Shown: positions 25,036 through 33,247 of the stretch, piece after piece
Position numbering within the stretch: position 1 is the first letter of the stretch
Layout: every line of letters begins with the position of its first letter
DNA from: an uncultured Erysipelotrichaceae bacterium
Lineage (GTDB): Bacteria > Bacillota_I > Bacilli_A > RFN20 > CAG-826
Reading direction: 5' to 3'
DNA length: 59,287 bases
Assembly (NCBI GenBank): GCA_902800355.1
Contig: CADCEE010000012.1
Location: 1-59,287 of the forward strand
Made by a program: the position numbers and the translations under genes
The notes under the pieces: model-generated
The model's database searches: none
Told to the model about the DNA's origin: nothing
The model's input: the letters and a program-made list of their open reading frames with translations, nothing else

Positions 25036-26658
25036 TTACGCTTTGTTTTTATCAGAGAAGTCAGCGTCAACGACATCATCAGGATTACTTCCTGGGGTGC
25101 CTTCTTGACCAGCTTGTTGACCTTTACCAGCTTGAGCGTTAGCCATATAAGCTGCTGCTTGCTCCAATTCAGAAATTCTAGTCTTAAGAGTTTCAATATC
25201 GTTATTGTCTAACGCAGTTTTGAGTTCATCTCTTAATTTTTGAGTTTGTTCTTTTTGAGCAGGATCAATGCTATCGCCTTTCTCTTGTAAAGAGATGTCG
25301 ATGTCATTAATTAAGGATTCAGCCTTATTTTTAACTTCGGTTTCTTCTTTACGTTTTGCGTCAGCTTCCGCATTTTCTTCGGCTTCTCTGACCATTCTAT
25401 CGATATCTTCTTTAGAAAGACCGTTACTACCAGTAATGGTAATTTCTTGTTCTTTTTGAGTGTCTAAGTCTTTAGCAGATACTTTAACGATACCGTTAAC
25501 GTCGATAGAGAAGGTAACTTCAATACGAGGTTCGCCACGTCTAGCTGGTTTAATACCAGTTAATTGGAAGTGACCAAGTAATTTATTATCATGGGCCATT
25601 GGTCTTTCACCTTGATAAACCATGATATCAACAGCAGGTTGATTATCCGCAGCGGTTGAGAAGATTTGACTTTGAGTGGTTGGAATTGTGGTATTTCTCT
25701 TAATAAGAGGAGTTAACACACCACCTAAAGTTTCAATACCTAAGGTTAATGGAGTAACGTCAAGAAGAACGACATCTTTAACATCACCAGAAACCACACC
25801 ACCTTGATAAGCCGCACCAATTGATACTGCTTCATCTGGGTTAACAGATAAGTTTGGTTGTTTGCCAGTTAAGGATTTAACTAATTCTTGAACCGCTGGC
25901 ATACGGATAGAACCACCAATTAATAAGACTTGATCAAGTTCACTAGCTTTCATACCAGCGTCGCTTAATGCACGTCTAACTGGTTCTTCACATCTCTTTA
26001 AGAGATGTCTTGTTAAATCTTGGAATTTAGCACGGGTTAAAGTGTGTTCAAAGTTCACAGGACCAGCGCTTGTCATAGAGATGAATGGTAAGGAGACCAC
26101 TGTTTCTAAGGATGAAGATAATTCAATCTTGGCTTTTTCAGCGGCTTCTTTAATTCTTTGTAAGCTACCTTTATCGGTGATATCAACACCACTATCCATC
26201 TTGATTTGGGCTTTGATGTAATCAGCAACTACAGCATCCCAGTCATCGCCACCGAGTTTATTATCTCCAGCGGTAGAAACAACTTCGAAGGTGCCGTCTC
26301 CAATATCAAGAATAGAGACATCGAATGTACCACCACCTAAGTCAAACACTAAAATCTTTTCGGATTTTTCGGTTTGTAAGCCATACGCTAATGCGGCAGC
26401 GGTTGGTTCATTAATAATACGAACAACATCTAAGCCAGCGATTTGGCCAGCGTCTTTAGTCGCTTGTCTTTGAGCGTCATTGAAGTAAGCAGGAACAGTA
26501 ATAACTGCTTTTTCTACTTTATGTCCGATGTTAGTTTCTGCATATTTCTTCATGTAAGCAAGAATCTTTGCAGAGATTTCTTGTGGGGTGAAATCTTTGT
26601 TTACACAGTTGATGTGCACTTTTTCAGCAGTGCCCATTTTTCTTTTAATAGAACTGAC
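25036..26658 (-). pseudogene. dnaK: DnaK, main part, separated from its N-terminus
   Basis: Hsp70 chaperone. From codon VSSIKRKMG (26658) onward the protein is intact and normal: [24 protein letters not shown], the phosphate loop [13 protein letters not shown], the substrate domain QGERPMA and a Gly/Gln-rich tail. The usual N-terminus (DLGTTNS) lies in another frame just upstream. About 32 residues that normally join the two parts, including the conserved TTPSVVAF, are missing. An ATG at 26637 could start a 533-residue fragment, but without DLGTTNS it could not bind ATP. Real deletion or assembly error; see findings. Confidence 0.85.
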
Positions 26659-26770
26659 TCATTGTTCCTTCTAGAGAAGGGATAACCTTAACAGTGCCAT
26701 CTGCTTGTAAATAGGAAACTACTGAGTTAGTAGTACCAAGGTCAATACCTAAGATAATTTCTTTTGCCAT
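26645..26770 (-). pseudogene. dnaK: DnaK N-terminal fragment
   Basis: Starts at ATG 26770 behind an AGGAGG site and reads MAKEIILGIDLGTTNSVVSY, the phosphate-1 motif of DnaK, then VKVIPSLEGT. It stops at residue 41 (TAA at 26645-26647) because the frame changes at about 26659-26662. The main part of dnaK follows in the +1 frame. Confidence 0.88.
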
Positions 26771-26784
26771 AATTTTATTTCCTC

Positions 26785-27354
26785 CTATGCATCGTATGAT
26801 GCTTTGTCTTCGGTTTTTTTACTTTCTTGTTTTTTTACTACACCGACCTGTACTTTCGCTGGGCGAATGATACGGTCATGTAATTTATATCCGTTACCAT
26901 AGACTTTAGTAACAAGATTATCTTGTTCACTTTCCACTGTATCAACAGCGTCCATGGTATTTGGATCGAATTTTTTGCCAACTTCCGGAACGAGCTCGCT
27001 CACTCCTTCGTTTTCGAGTACCGACACTAAGTTTCGATAAACATATTGGAATCCGGTTAAGTAATTCTTTAATGTCGGATCACTTGGCTCGTTAGCAAGT
27101 GCCATGTGGAAGCTATCTAAGATTGGAAGAAGTTCTTCGATAAATCCTTCACTACGATACTTCAGAGCGTTTTTGTAATCTTGTTCAAGATTATTTCTTA
27201 AGTTCTTCGTATCAGCGTAGGCTCGATAGTATTCATTTTTCCAATGATTAACTTCCGCTTTTAACTTTTCAATTTCTTCATTAGCTTTTTCTAATTTCTT
27301 CTTTTCTTTTTTAGGGAGTTCTTCGTGTAATTCTTCTTTATTCTCCACTGTCAT
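26785..27354 (-). CDS. grpE: Nucleotide exchange factor GrpE
   Basis: Exchanges ADP on DnaK. The long N-terminal coiled coil (KKEKKKLEKANEEIEKLKAE, about residues 20-39) leads into the four-helix part with YRAYADTKNLRNN. The beta wing near the C-terminus reads VTKVYGNGYKLHDRIIRPAKV, in which GYKLHDRVIRPAKV is the family signature. I start at ATG 27354, right behind AAAGGAGG though the spacing is short. ATG 27369 is an in-frame alternative. The start lies inside the reading frame of the frameshift-corrected hrcA. Confidence 0.92.
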   Translation of the reverse strand: MTVENKEELHEELPKKEKKKLEKANEEIEKLKAEVNHWKNEYYRAYADTKNLRNNLEQDYKNALKYRSEGFIEELLPILDSFHMALANEPSDPTLKNYLTGFQYVYRNLVSVLENEGVSELVPEVGKKFDPNTMDAVDTVESEQDNLVTKVYGNGYKLHDRIIRPAKVQVGVVKKQESKKTEDKASYDA

Positions 27355-28368
27355 TTCCTCCTTTATCATTGAAATATTTATCTAATTCACTAGAGAGATA
27401 TTCTAGAGCGGACATCGCTTTATCGTAGTCCATTCTTTTTGGTCCCACTAGGTGATGGTATTTTCTTCATCACCAACTTTGATTTTTGCTGTCACAAGAG
27501 CGACATCTGGGTTTCCTTCCACCTCTCCGATATTCACTACTGGTTCTTTTTCACCGATTGCTTTCATATCTACTTTTTTAAATAGCGAAGCATCATCCAA
27601 TAACTTCATTACTCTAATTAACGCTTCCGTATCATTTTTGAATTCTGGATGAGAGAATAATTCTTCTCTTCCATAGAGTGATAAACGATCGCCAGCGAAT
27701 CTTACGAATGTTTCAAGCAAAGCTTGATACACCGCATCATGACTAATCACATAATCAGATAAGATTGGTTTAATGAGTTCCATTTTTGGCACTAATTCAC
27801 CAATTGGGGTTCCCTTTAATCTTTGATTTAAGAGTTCCACGCATTTCACGATATCATCTGATTTAATACTCTCATCAAGAATGAAGGTTTTGTTTTGAAC
27901 ATACCCTTTATCAGTGACAAAGATCGCGGTAATAGTATTTTCATTAATTGGCACTAATTGAACTGATGCAAGTCTTTCTAGATCTTCATCGCCTCTAGAT
28001 ACCACACTAACTAGATTAGTCATATGAGATATAATCTCACAGCTTTGTTTAATCACTTCTTCAATACTTTGAATCTTGCTAGATAAGACGTTTTGAAGAG
28101 AATATCTTAATTGGTCATCTACATCTTTATCACGTAGGTGCTCACAATAATATTCATATCCTTTAGAAGAAGGAATTCTACCTGCGCTTGTGTGAGGTTT
28201 TTCTAGATATCCCATCTTCTCAAGAGCGCTCATTTCATTTCTAATTGTGGCGCTGCTATAAGGGAGTTGATATTCTTCAATAAGAGTATGGGAGCCAACA
28301 GGTTCGGCTGTTTTGATGAAATATTCCACTATCATCTTTAAGATGGCTTCGCTTCTTGTTAATGACAT
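27338..28368 (-). pseudogene. hrcA: Heat-inducible repressor HrcA, apparent one-base frameshift
   Basis: HrcA represses class I heat-shock genes by binding CIRCE. The winged-helix N-terminus (MSLTRSEAILKMIVEYF; SSATIRNEMSALEKMGYLEKPHTSAGR in part) and the core are normal. The frame hits TAG at 27448-27450 after GDEENTIT. In the next frame the expected C-terminus continues as LVGPKRMDYDKAMSALEYLS to TAA at 27338. Restoring one base gives 343 residues, the length of Bacillus HrcA. I start at ATG 28368, with AAAGGAGG 7 nt upstream. Sequencing error is likely; a truncated 306-residue form would otherwise result. Confidence 0.88.
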
Positions 28369-28381
28369 TTGGTAACCTCCT

Positions 28382-28408
28382 TTAGCACTCCACAACTTTA
28401 AGTGCTAA
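28382..28408. promoter_or_regulatory. CIRCE operator 1 (hrcA leader)
   Basis: TTAGCACTC, a 9-bp spacer and AAGTGCTAA form the CIRCE inverted repeat bound by HrcA, with one mismatch to the consensus. It covers the transcript start and leader and ends 14 nt before the hrcA start codon. Confidence 0.95.
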
Positions 28409-28412
28409 TACT

Positions 28413-28440
28413 ATTATAACTTCTTTGTTAGCACTGTCAA
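28413..28440 (-). promoter_or_regulatory. Promoter of the hrcA-grpE-dnaK-dnaJ operon
   Basis: On the minus strand a perfect TTGACA (28435-28440), a 16-bp spacer and a perfect TATAAT (28413-28418). The -35 lies inside the upstream CIRCE and the start point would fall in the downstream CIRCE. Confidence 0.92.
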
Positions 28441-28454
28441 CACCAAAGTGCTAA
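28428..28454. promoter_or_regulatory. CIRCE operator 2 (over the -35)
   Basis: TTAGCACTG, a 9-bp spacer and AAGTGCTAA form a second CIRCE with one mismatch, overlapping the -35 box. The centres of the two operators are 46 bp apart. Confidence 0.92.
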
Positions 28455-28481
28455 AAAATTTAATTACAAAGTAAAAACAAG

Positions 28482-28502
28482 AAAAAAGACGCTATTCGCG
28501 CC
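28482..28502 (-). terminator. Terminator after hemW
   Basis: On the minus strand GGCGC pairs with GCGTC (one G-U) around a 5-nt loop and runs into TTTTTT. It isolates hemW transcription from the heat-shock operon. Confidence 0.7.
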
Positions 28503-28527
28503 TATAAATCCTTATATTTTTATTTTT

Positions 28528-29634
28528 TTACTGTAGGTCTAGATAAATCTTATCCAGGATCATCATTCCTTCAAAAGTAGGTATGAGATAATCTTCTTTA
28601 TGAATCAAATAACCTTTAGTGACATAATCATCAATTACTTGCGTATGTGACTTATATAAATCAACACCAAATTTATTCTTGTATTCAACAAGATTTAAAC
28701 CAAATTTGGTTCTGAGCTTAAGCATTAATTCGTAGTCTTTTTCATCTTTTAAAGTGACAATTTCTTCTTCAATTTCATTTTTAAATGAAACATACTCATT
28801 AAAGTTTGTGGAATTCTTATATCTTATATTATCAATATATCCACTAGCGCCTAAACCAACCCCATAATATCTTTCATTATTCCAGTAGACTAAATTATGT
28901 TTACTTTCTTGTCCTGATATAGCCCAGTTAGATACTTCGTAATGGCTATATCCATTCTTTTCTAATAACTCATTAATCACTTTATAAGCTTGATAAGCAA
29001 ATTCTTCATCAGGCTCACTGATTTTATTGATATAGAACACTGTATGTTCATGAACAGTTAAACTATAACAAGAAATATGGTTTGGTTTTAATGATAAGAT
29101 ATTTCTAATATCTTCTTCTAGCATTTTAAAAGAGACATTAGGCAAGCCAATAATTAAATCAAGGTTGATATTATTAATCCCGTTATCTCTTAAATTCTTA
29201 ACAACGTTTTTAACATCACTAAAAGTGTGTTTACGGTTAATGGATTTTAAAATCTGATCATTAGTGGATTCCACTCCAATTGAGACACGGTTAACTCCAT
29301 ATTTCTTTAATAACTTTATCTTTGATAAAGACAAAGATTCAGGATTAGCCTCTACTGTATATTCTTCAACATGCTTAGAATAAGGTTCCACCATTTTTAA
29401 TAAGGCTTCAAATTGTAAATCATCTAAAGATGTTGGAGTTCCTCCACCTATATAAATGGTTCTTAATTCTTTATTAGTCACTCTTTCAATTAATTCTTTT
29501 TTTAGAGCAACTAGATATTTTACTGCGAAAGAATGAAAATACTGTAACTTGGTAAAGTCACAGTAATCACATATTGATTCACAAAACGGGATGTGAATAT
29601 ATAGAGCGCTTGGAAGATTAGTCTTCGTCCTCAT
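28528..29634 (-). CDS. hemW: HemW, radical SAM haem chaperone-like protein
   Basis: Radical SAM protein related to HemN, now thought to be a haem chaperone. The cluster motif CxxxCxxC is in HIPFCESICDYCDF (near residue 20). The glycine-rich text YIGGGTPTSL and the family core LDLIGLP-like NLDLIIGLPNVS follow. The C-terminal HemN domain is present. I use ATG 29634 (MRTKTNLPSALYIHIP), typical of the family, which overlaps the small upstream gene by 17 bp. An in-frame ATG at 29676 is possible. The older label coproporphyrinogen oxidase is probably wrong. Confidence 0.9.
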   Translation of the reverse strand: MRTKTNLPSALYIHIPFCESICDYCDFTKLQYFHSFAVKYLVALKKELIERVTNKELRTIYIGGGTPTSLDDLQFEALLKMVEPYSKHVEEYTVEANPESLSLSKIKLLKKYGVNRVSIGVESTNDQILKSINRKHTFSDVKNVVKNLRDNGINNINLDLIIGLPNVSFKMLEEDIRNILSLKPNHISCYSLTVHEHTVFYINKISEPDEEFAYQAYKVINELLEKNGYSHYEVSNWAISGQESKHNLVYWNNERYYGVGLGASGYIDNIRYKNSTNFNEYVSFKNEIEEEIVTLKDEKDYELMLKLRTKFGLNLVEYKNKFGVDLYKSHTQVIDDYVTKGYLIHKEDYLIPTFEGMMILDKIYLDLQ

Positions 29635-29854
29635 CCTTATATTGTTCAACCGCTTTAGCGGTTTCTTCGTCTTCAATAGGTTTTAAAACGCGTTCCATCT
29701 CTTCTTTAACGATCTGCTCGTCAGTTGGTTTATCGTCTTTTTTTAGTTTTGGTTTTAAATACAAATAAATCAAGAAGGCCACTAAGGCAATAACTGCTGC
29801 GGCGCCTAAGATGATAAGGAAGATAATTCCTCCATTTAATGCTGCTAATGTCAT
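29618..29854 (-). CDS. Small single-helix membrane protein, acidic tail
   Basis: A 78-residue protein of unknown function. One strong transmembrane helix spans about residues 8-33 (GGIIFLIILGAAAVIALVAF). A charged cytoplasmic tail rich in Lys, Glu and Asp ends EDED. It is placed between the pseudo-Fic gene and hemW on the same strand and overlaps hemW. I do not recognise a family. The N-terminal helix plus long charged tail suggests a membrane anchor or small scaffold. Confidence 0.7.
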   Translation of the reverse strand: MTLAALNGGIIFLIILGAAAVIALVAFLIYLYLKPKLKKDDKPTDEQIVKEEMERVLKPIEDEETAKAVEQYKDEDED

Positions 29855-30162
29855 AAATATTTATCTCGCTTTCTAATTAGTTTCTTTTAACTGGGGTGTA
29901 AACAAATTTCTTCCCAGCTGGAGCTTTAGCATAATAGCCAAACTCTACGAGTTTATCCATGGAAGTTCTCGCAGTTTCATAGACACATTTAGTGGCCTTT
30001 TTGTATTGATCGATTGTGTAATACATGCCAAGCGTGCAGTGTCTAGCGATTCAAGTAGATGTCTTTCTAATCTAGTAGCGGTTTTCTCATCGAGTTCTTC
30101 TGGGATATAAGATACAGCAAGACCCGCTGGTTTTTCAATAACTGGAGCAGGTTTAGCCTCAA

Positions 30163-30231
30163 CTTCTTCTTTAACAACTTTCTTTTCAACGACAACAGGA
30201 GCAGATTCAACCACTGGTTTTACTTCTTCAA
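30163..30231 (-). repeat. 69-bp direct repeat, copy 1, in the Fic-like gene
   Basis: Nearly identical to 30262-30330, offset by 99 bp (33 codons), so the frame is kept. It encodes the linker text PVVESAPVVVEKKVVKEEV. Confidence 0.85.
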
Positions 30232-30261
30232 CCACAACTGGTTTAACTGGTTCGACTTTTA

Positions 30262-30330
30262 CTTCTTCTTTAACAACCTTCTTTTCAACGACAACAGGAG
30301 CAGGTTCAACCACTGGTTTTATTTCTTCAT
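30262..30330 (-). repeat. 69-bp direct repeat, copy 2, in the Fic-like gene
   Basis: Second copy of the unit at 30163-30231. The pair would allow slippage or recombination that changes linker length by 33 residues without breaking the frame. Confidence 0.85.
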
Positions 30331-31335
30331 CTAATTGGTAGAAGTCATCTTTGATGACCTTAGCAGAATATTCCGCTATAGAATCAAGCATTTTATCAAA
30401 TTCTTTGCCGATAAATCTTAAAGCAAATGTTAAGAAATAAGTCACATCTGAACTAGTTTGTACATCATGGAAAATCTTCTCGATCTCCCCTTCGCTTTCA
30501 TTTAAGAAAGTTTCAATAGGAAGATAAATAGAAAAATCACCAACTGAATAATGAGCAAGGACTGCTTTAGCAAATAAAACAGCAATCTCATTATTGCATT
30601 TATCAAATGGTTTGACGAATTGAATGTAATAATAGCTAATTAAAGCACGGCATAAAGGAGAAACATTAGTCTTTTCAACAAAGTTGAATAAAGAATCCAT
30701 CATTGGTTCAATTAAATGGGTAGGTGCGCATTTATAGACACGAGAAATGAGGATATTAGCCCCGCTATCTTCTACTTCCTTTGTACGGTAGAAAGAGGTT
30801 AATTCATCATTACCTGTTACTTTGCTATATAAGTCCGCTAGGAAATCAACATCAAGTGTTGCTTCATATTTAGTTTCAACAAACCTTAATCCTTTTAAGT
30901 AGTTTGCTAAAGCAACATCGCTAGCAGTTCCCAAAACTACTTTTCTAGCGTGCTCTTCATCACAAACTGCCATGTTTGCTAAAGCAACATTTTGAATATT
31001 TTTCACTAAACATGAATGTTTGAAATGTTGTCTATCGCTATTAATGCTATCAAGTTTGTTTGCTTCGCTAACAATTCTTAATAATTTTGCTTCAACAGTA
31101 TTTAAGTTACTAGAAATAGTTGGACATAAACAAACTCTTAATTGATTTTTGTCTGTTCCTCTAATGGCTAAATAATGACAAAATGGAGCACGATAAGATA
31201 AAATCTTATCCCAAACACCATCAATCACTGAGATCTTTAATTCTCTAGATACTTCATTTTTAGTTGCGTATTTATCTTCAGTAAATCTTACTGCAATATC
31301 ATTAACACCCATAAAATTACTCCTTTGCTGTTTAT

Positions 31336-31364
31336 ATTATAAAAAAAGCAGATTTGTTTTACAA
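31336..31364 (-). promoter_or_regulatory. Promoter for the Fic-like gene
   Basis: On the minus strand TTGTAA (31359-31364), a 17-bp spacer and a perfect TATAAT (31336-31341). It lies 24 nt before the ATG, with AAAGGAG in between. It separates this gene from lepA. Confidence 0.75.
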
Positions 31365-31405
31365 TAGCAAAACTAAAAACCTACTAATTTTATACCAAAT
31401 AATTA

Positions 31406-33220
31406 TTAATTTTCTTCTTCGTCAATCGACAAGATTGACATGAATGCTTCTTGTGGAACTTCAACAGATCCTACTTTCTTCATTCGTTTCTTGCCTTCTT
31501 TTTGCTTCTCTAAAAGCTTCTTTTTACGGGAGATATCTCCACCATAACACTTAGCAAGAACATCTTTACGGACAGCCTTAACGTCTACACGCGCAATAAT
31601 CTTTCCTCCAATTGCAGCTTGGATTGGAATTTCAAATTGCTGACGAGGAATAACAGTTTTAATTCTATGAATTATACCTAAGCCTCTATTATATGCTTGT
31701 GGTCTATAGACAATGCTAGATAAAGCGTCAACCACTTGTCCGTTTAATAAAACATCCATCTTAATAAGATCGCTTGGTCTATAAATAGATGGCTCATAGT
31801 CAAATGAGGCATAGCCTTTAGTACAACTCTTTAATTTATCAAAGAAATTGTAAACAATTTCCGATAATGGTAATTCATACACCAATATCATTCTTGTATC
31901 ATCAAAATATTGAAGATCTAAATAAATGCCACGCTTCTCTTGACATAGTTCCATAATTGGTCCAACATACTCCTTTGGAGTCATGATGTTAGCCTTCACA
32001 TATGGCTCTTCAATTCGATTGATTTTAGAAGAGTCTGGAAGTTTAGATGGATTATCAATTGGCATCATCTCTCCATTAGTGAGATAAACGTGATAAATCA
32101 CCGAAGGTGCGGTGAGAATTAAATCGATATTATATTCTCTTTCAAGTCTTTCTTGGATGACATCCATATGGAGCAATCCTAAAAAGCCACATCTAAAGCC
32201 AAAGCCTAAAGCTTGAGAAGTTTCTGGAACAAACTGTAACGAAGCATCATTTAGAGACAATTTCTCTAAAGCATCTTTTAAATCTTGATAATCATCACTA
32301 TCAACTGGATATAGTCCACAGAATACCATAGGGTTGATATCGCGATATCCAGGAAGAGCCTTAGAGGCTGGATTATCAAAAGAAGTCACTGTATCACCAG
32401 GACGGACATCACGGATATCTTTAATCTGCGCACATAAATATCCAACTTGCCCACACTTTAACTCTTTGAGTTTAATTTCATCTGGAGATCTAATTCCTAG
32501 TTCAGTAACAACGTAGTCTTTATTAGACTGCATTAATTTGATGTGATCACCAATCTTAACTGAACCTTCTTTAATTCTAATAAGAATTACTACTCCTCTA
32601 TAGGAGTCATAGTATGAGTCAAATATTAGTGCTTTTAGTGGCGCATTCTCGTCTCCATTAGGAGCAGGAATTTCTTTAACGATCGCTTCTAATAATTCAT
32701 GAATATGAAAACCAGTTTTTGCAGATACTTCCACTGCCTCTTCGCTAGATATTCCAATACGTTTTTCAATTTCTTCTTTGGCCCACTCAGGCATAGCGCT
32801 AGGAAGATCAATTTTATTGATAACTGGTAAAATTGCTAAATCGTTATCAATAGCTAGATATACATTAGCTAAAGTTTGAGCTTCTACTCCCTGAGTAGCA
32901 TCCACTACTAAAACCGCTCCTTCACAAGCTGCTAAAGAGCGTGATACTTCGTATGTAAAGTCGACGTGCCCTGGAGTGTCTATCAAATTAAAAATATAGG
33001 TGTTACCATCATCACTTGTGTAGGATAATGTCACCGCATTTAATTTAATAGTGATTCCTCTTTCTCTTTCTAGGTCCATCGAGTCGAGGATTTGATCCTT
33101 CATTTCTCTAGTAGAAACCGCTCCAGTTAATTCTAAAATACGATCTGCAAGAGTACTCTTGCCGTGATCAATATGAGCGATGATTGAGAAATTTCTAGTA
33201 TATTTTTGATCAAAATTCAT
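31406..33220 (-). CDS. lepA: Elongation factor 4 (LepA)
   Basis: Ribosome-associated translational GTPase, linked to initiation and back-translocation. G motifs are visible: [15 protein letters not shown] (about residues 15-29), [19 protein letters not shown] and NKIDLP. The LepA-specific C-terminal domain ends with [20 protein letters not shown] and the closing [15 protein letters not shown]. At 604 residues it is full length. lepA next to hemW-hrcA is the conserved order; here two extra genes intervene. Confidence 0.95.
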   Translation of the reverse strand: MNFDQKYTRNFSIIAHIDHGKSTLADRILELTGAVSTREMKDQILDSMDLERERGITIKLNAVTLSYTSDDGNTYIFNLIDTPGHVDFTYEVSRSLAACEGAVLVVDATQGVEAQTLANVYLAIDNDLAILPVINKIDLPSAMPEWAKEEIEKRIGISSEEAVEVSAKTGFHIHELLEAIVKEIPAPNGDENAPLKALIFDSYYDSYRGVVILIRIKEGSVKIGDHIKLMQSNKDYVVTELGIRSPDEIKLKELKCGQVGYLCAQIKDIRDVRPGDTVTSFDNPASKALPGYRDINPMVFCGLYPVDSDDYQDLKDALEKLSLNDASLQFVPETSQALGFGFRCGFLGLLHMDVIQERLEREYNIDLILTAPSVIYHVYLTNGEMMPIDNPSKLPDSSKINRIEEPYVKANIMTPKEYVGPIMELCQEKRGIYLDLQYFDDTRMILVYELPLSEIVYNFFDKLKSCTKGYASFDYEPSIYRPSDLIKMDVLLNGQVVDALSSIVYRPQAYNRGLGIIHRIKTVIPRQQFEIPIQAAIGGKIIARVDVKAVRKDVLAKCYGGDISRKKKLLEKQKEGKKRMKKVGSVEVPQEAFMSILSIDEEEN

Positions 33221-33247
33221 AACTTGGTAAGCATTATAACATTTATG

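Larger units (their letters stand above)
29877..31312 (-). pseudogene. Degenerate Fic-domain protein with wHTH C-terminus, apparent frameshift
   Basis: Residues 150-260 resemble a Fic domain: SFYRTKEV, APTHLIEPMMDSL, then YYYIQFVKPFDKCNNE at the active site. The Fic motif HPFxDGNGR is lost: His is Lys234 and GNGR reads CNNE, so AMP transfer is unlikely. A Val/Pro/Glu/Lys-rich linker (about residues 328-395) with repeats follows. The frame then shifts near 30028-30033; the open frame ends at 29945 with unrelated residues. The other frame continues GMYYTIDQYKKATK and ETARTSMDKLVEFGYY to TAA at 29877, a winged helix usual at Fic C-termini. Own promoter at 31336. Confidence 0.75.

Noticed and set aside
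24987-25196. 69-residue open frame at the dnaK end
   Set aside because: Out-of-frame shadow of the Gly/Gln-rich dnaK tail that reads through the intergenic hairpin.
30130-30335. Direct repeats in the Fic-like gene as a CRISPR or VNTR array
   Set aside because: Only two copies, in frame, coding for a Val/Pro/Glu/Lys linker; no spacer structure. No CRISPR array is seen in the window.
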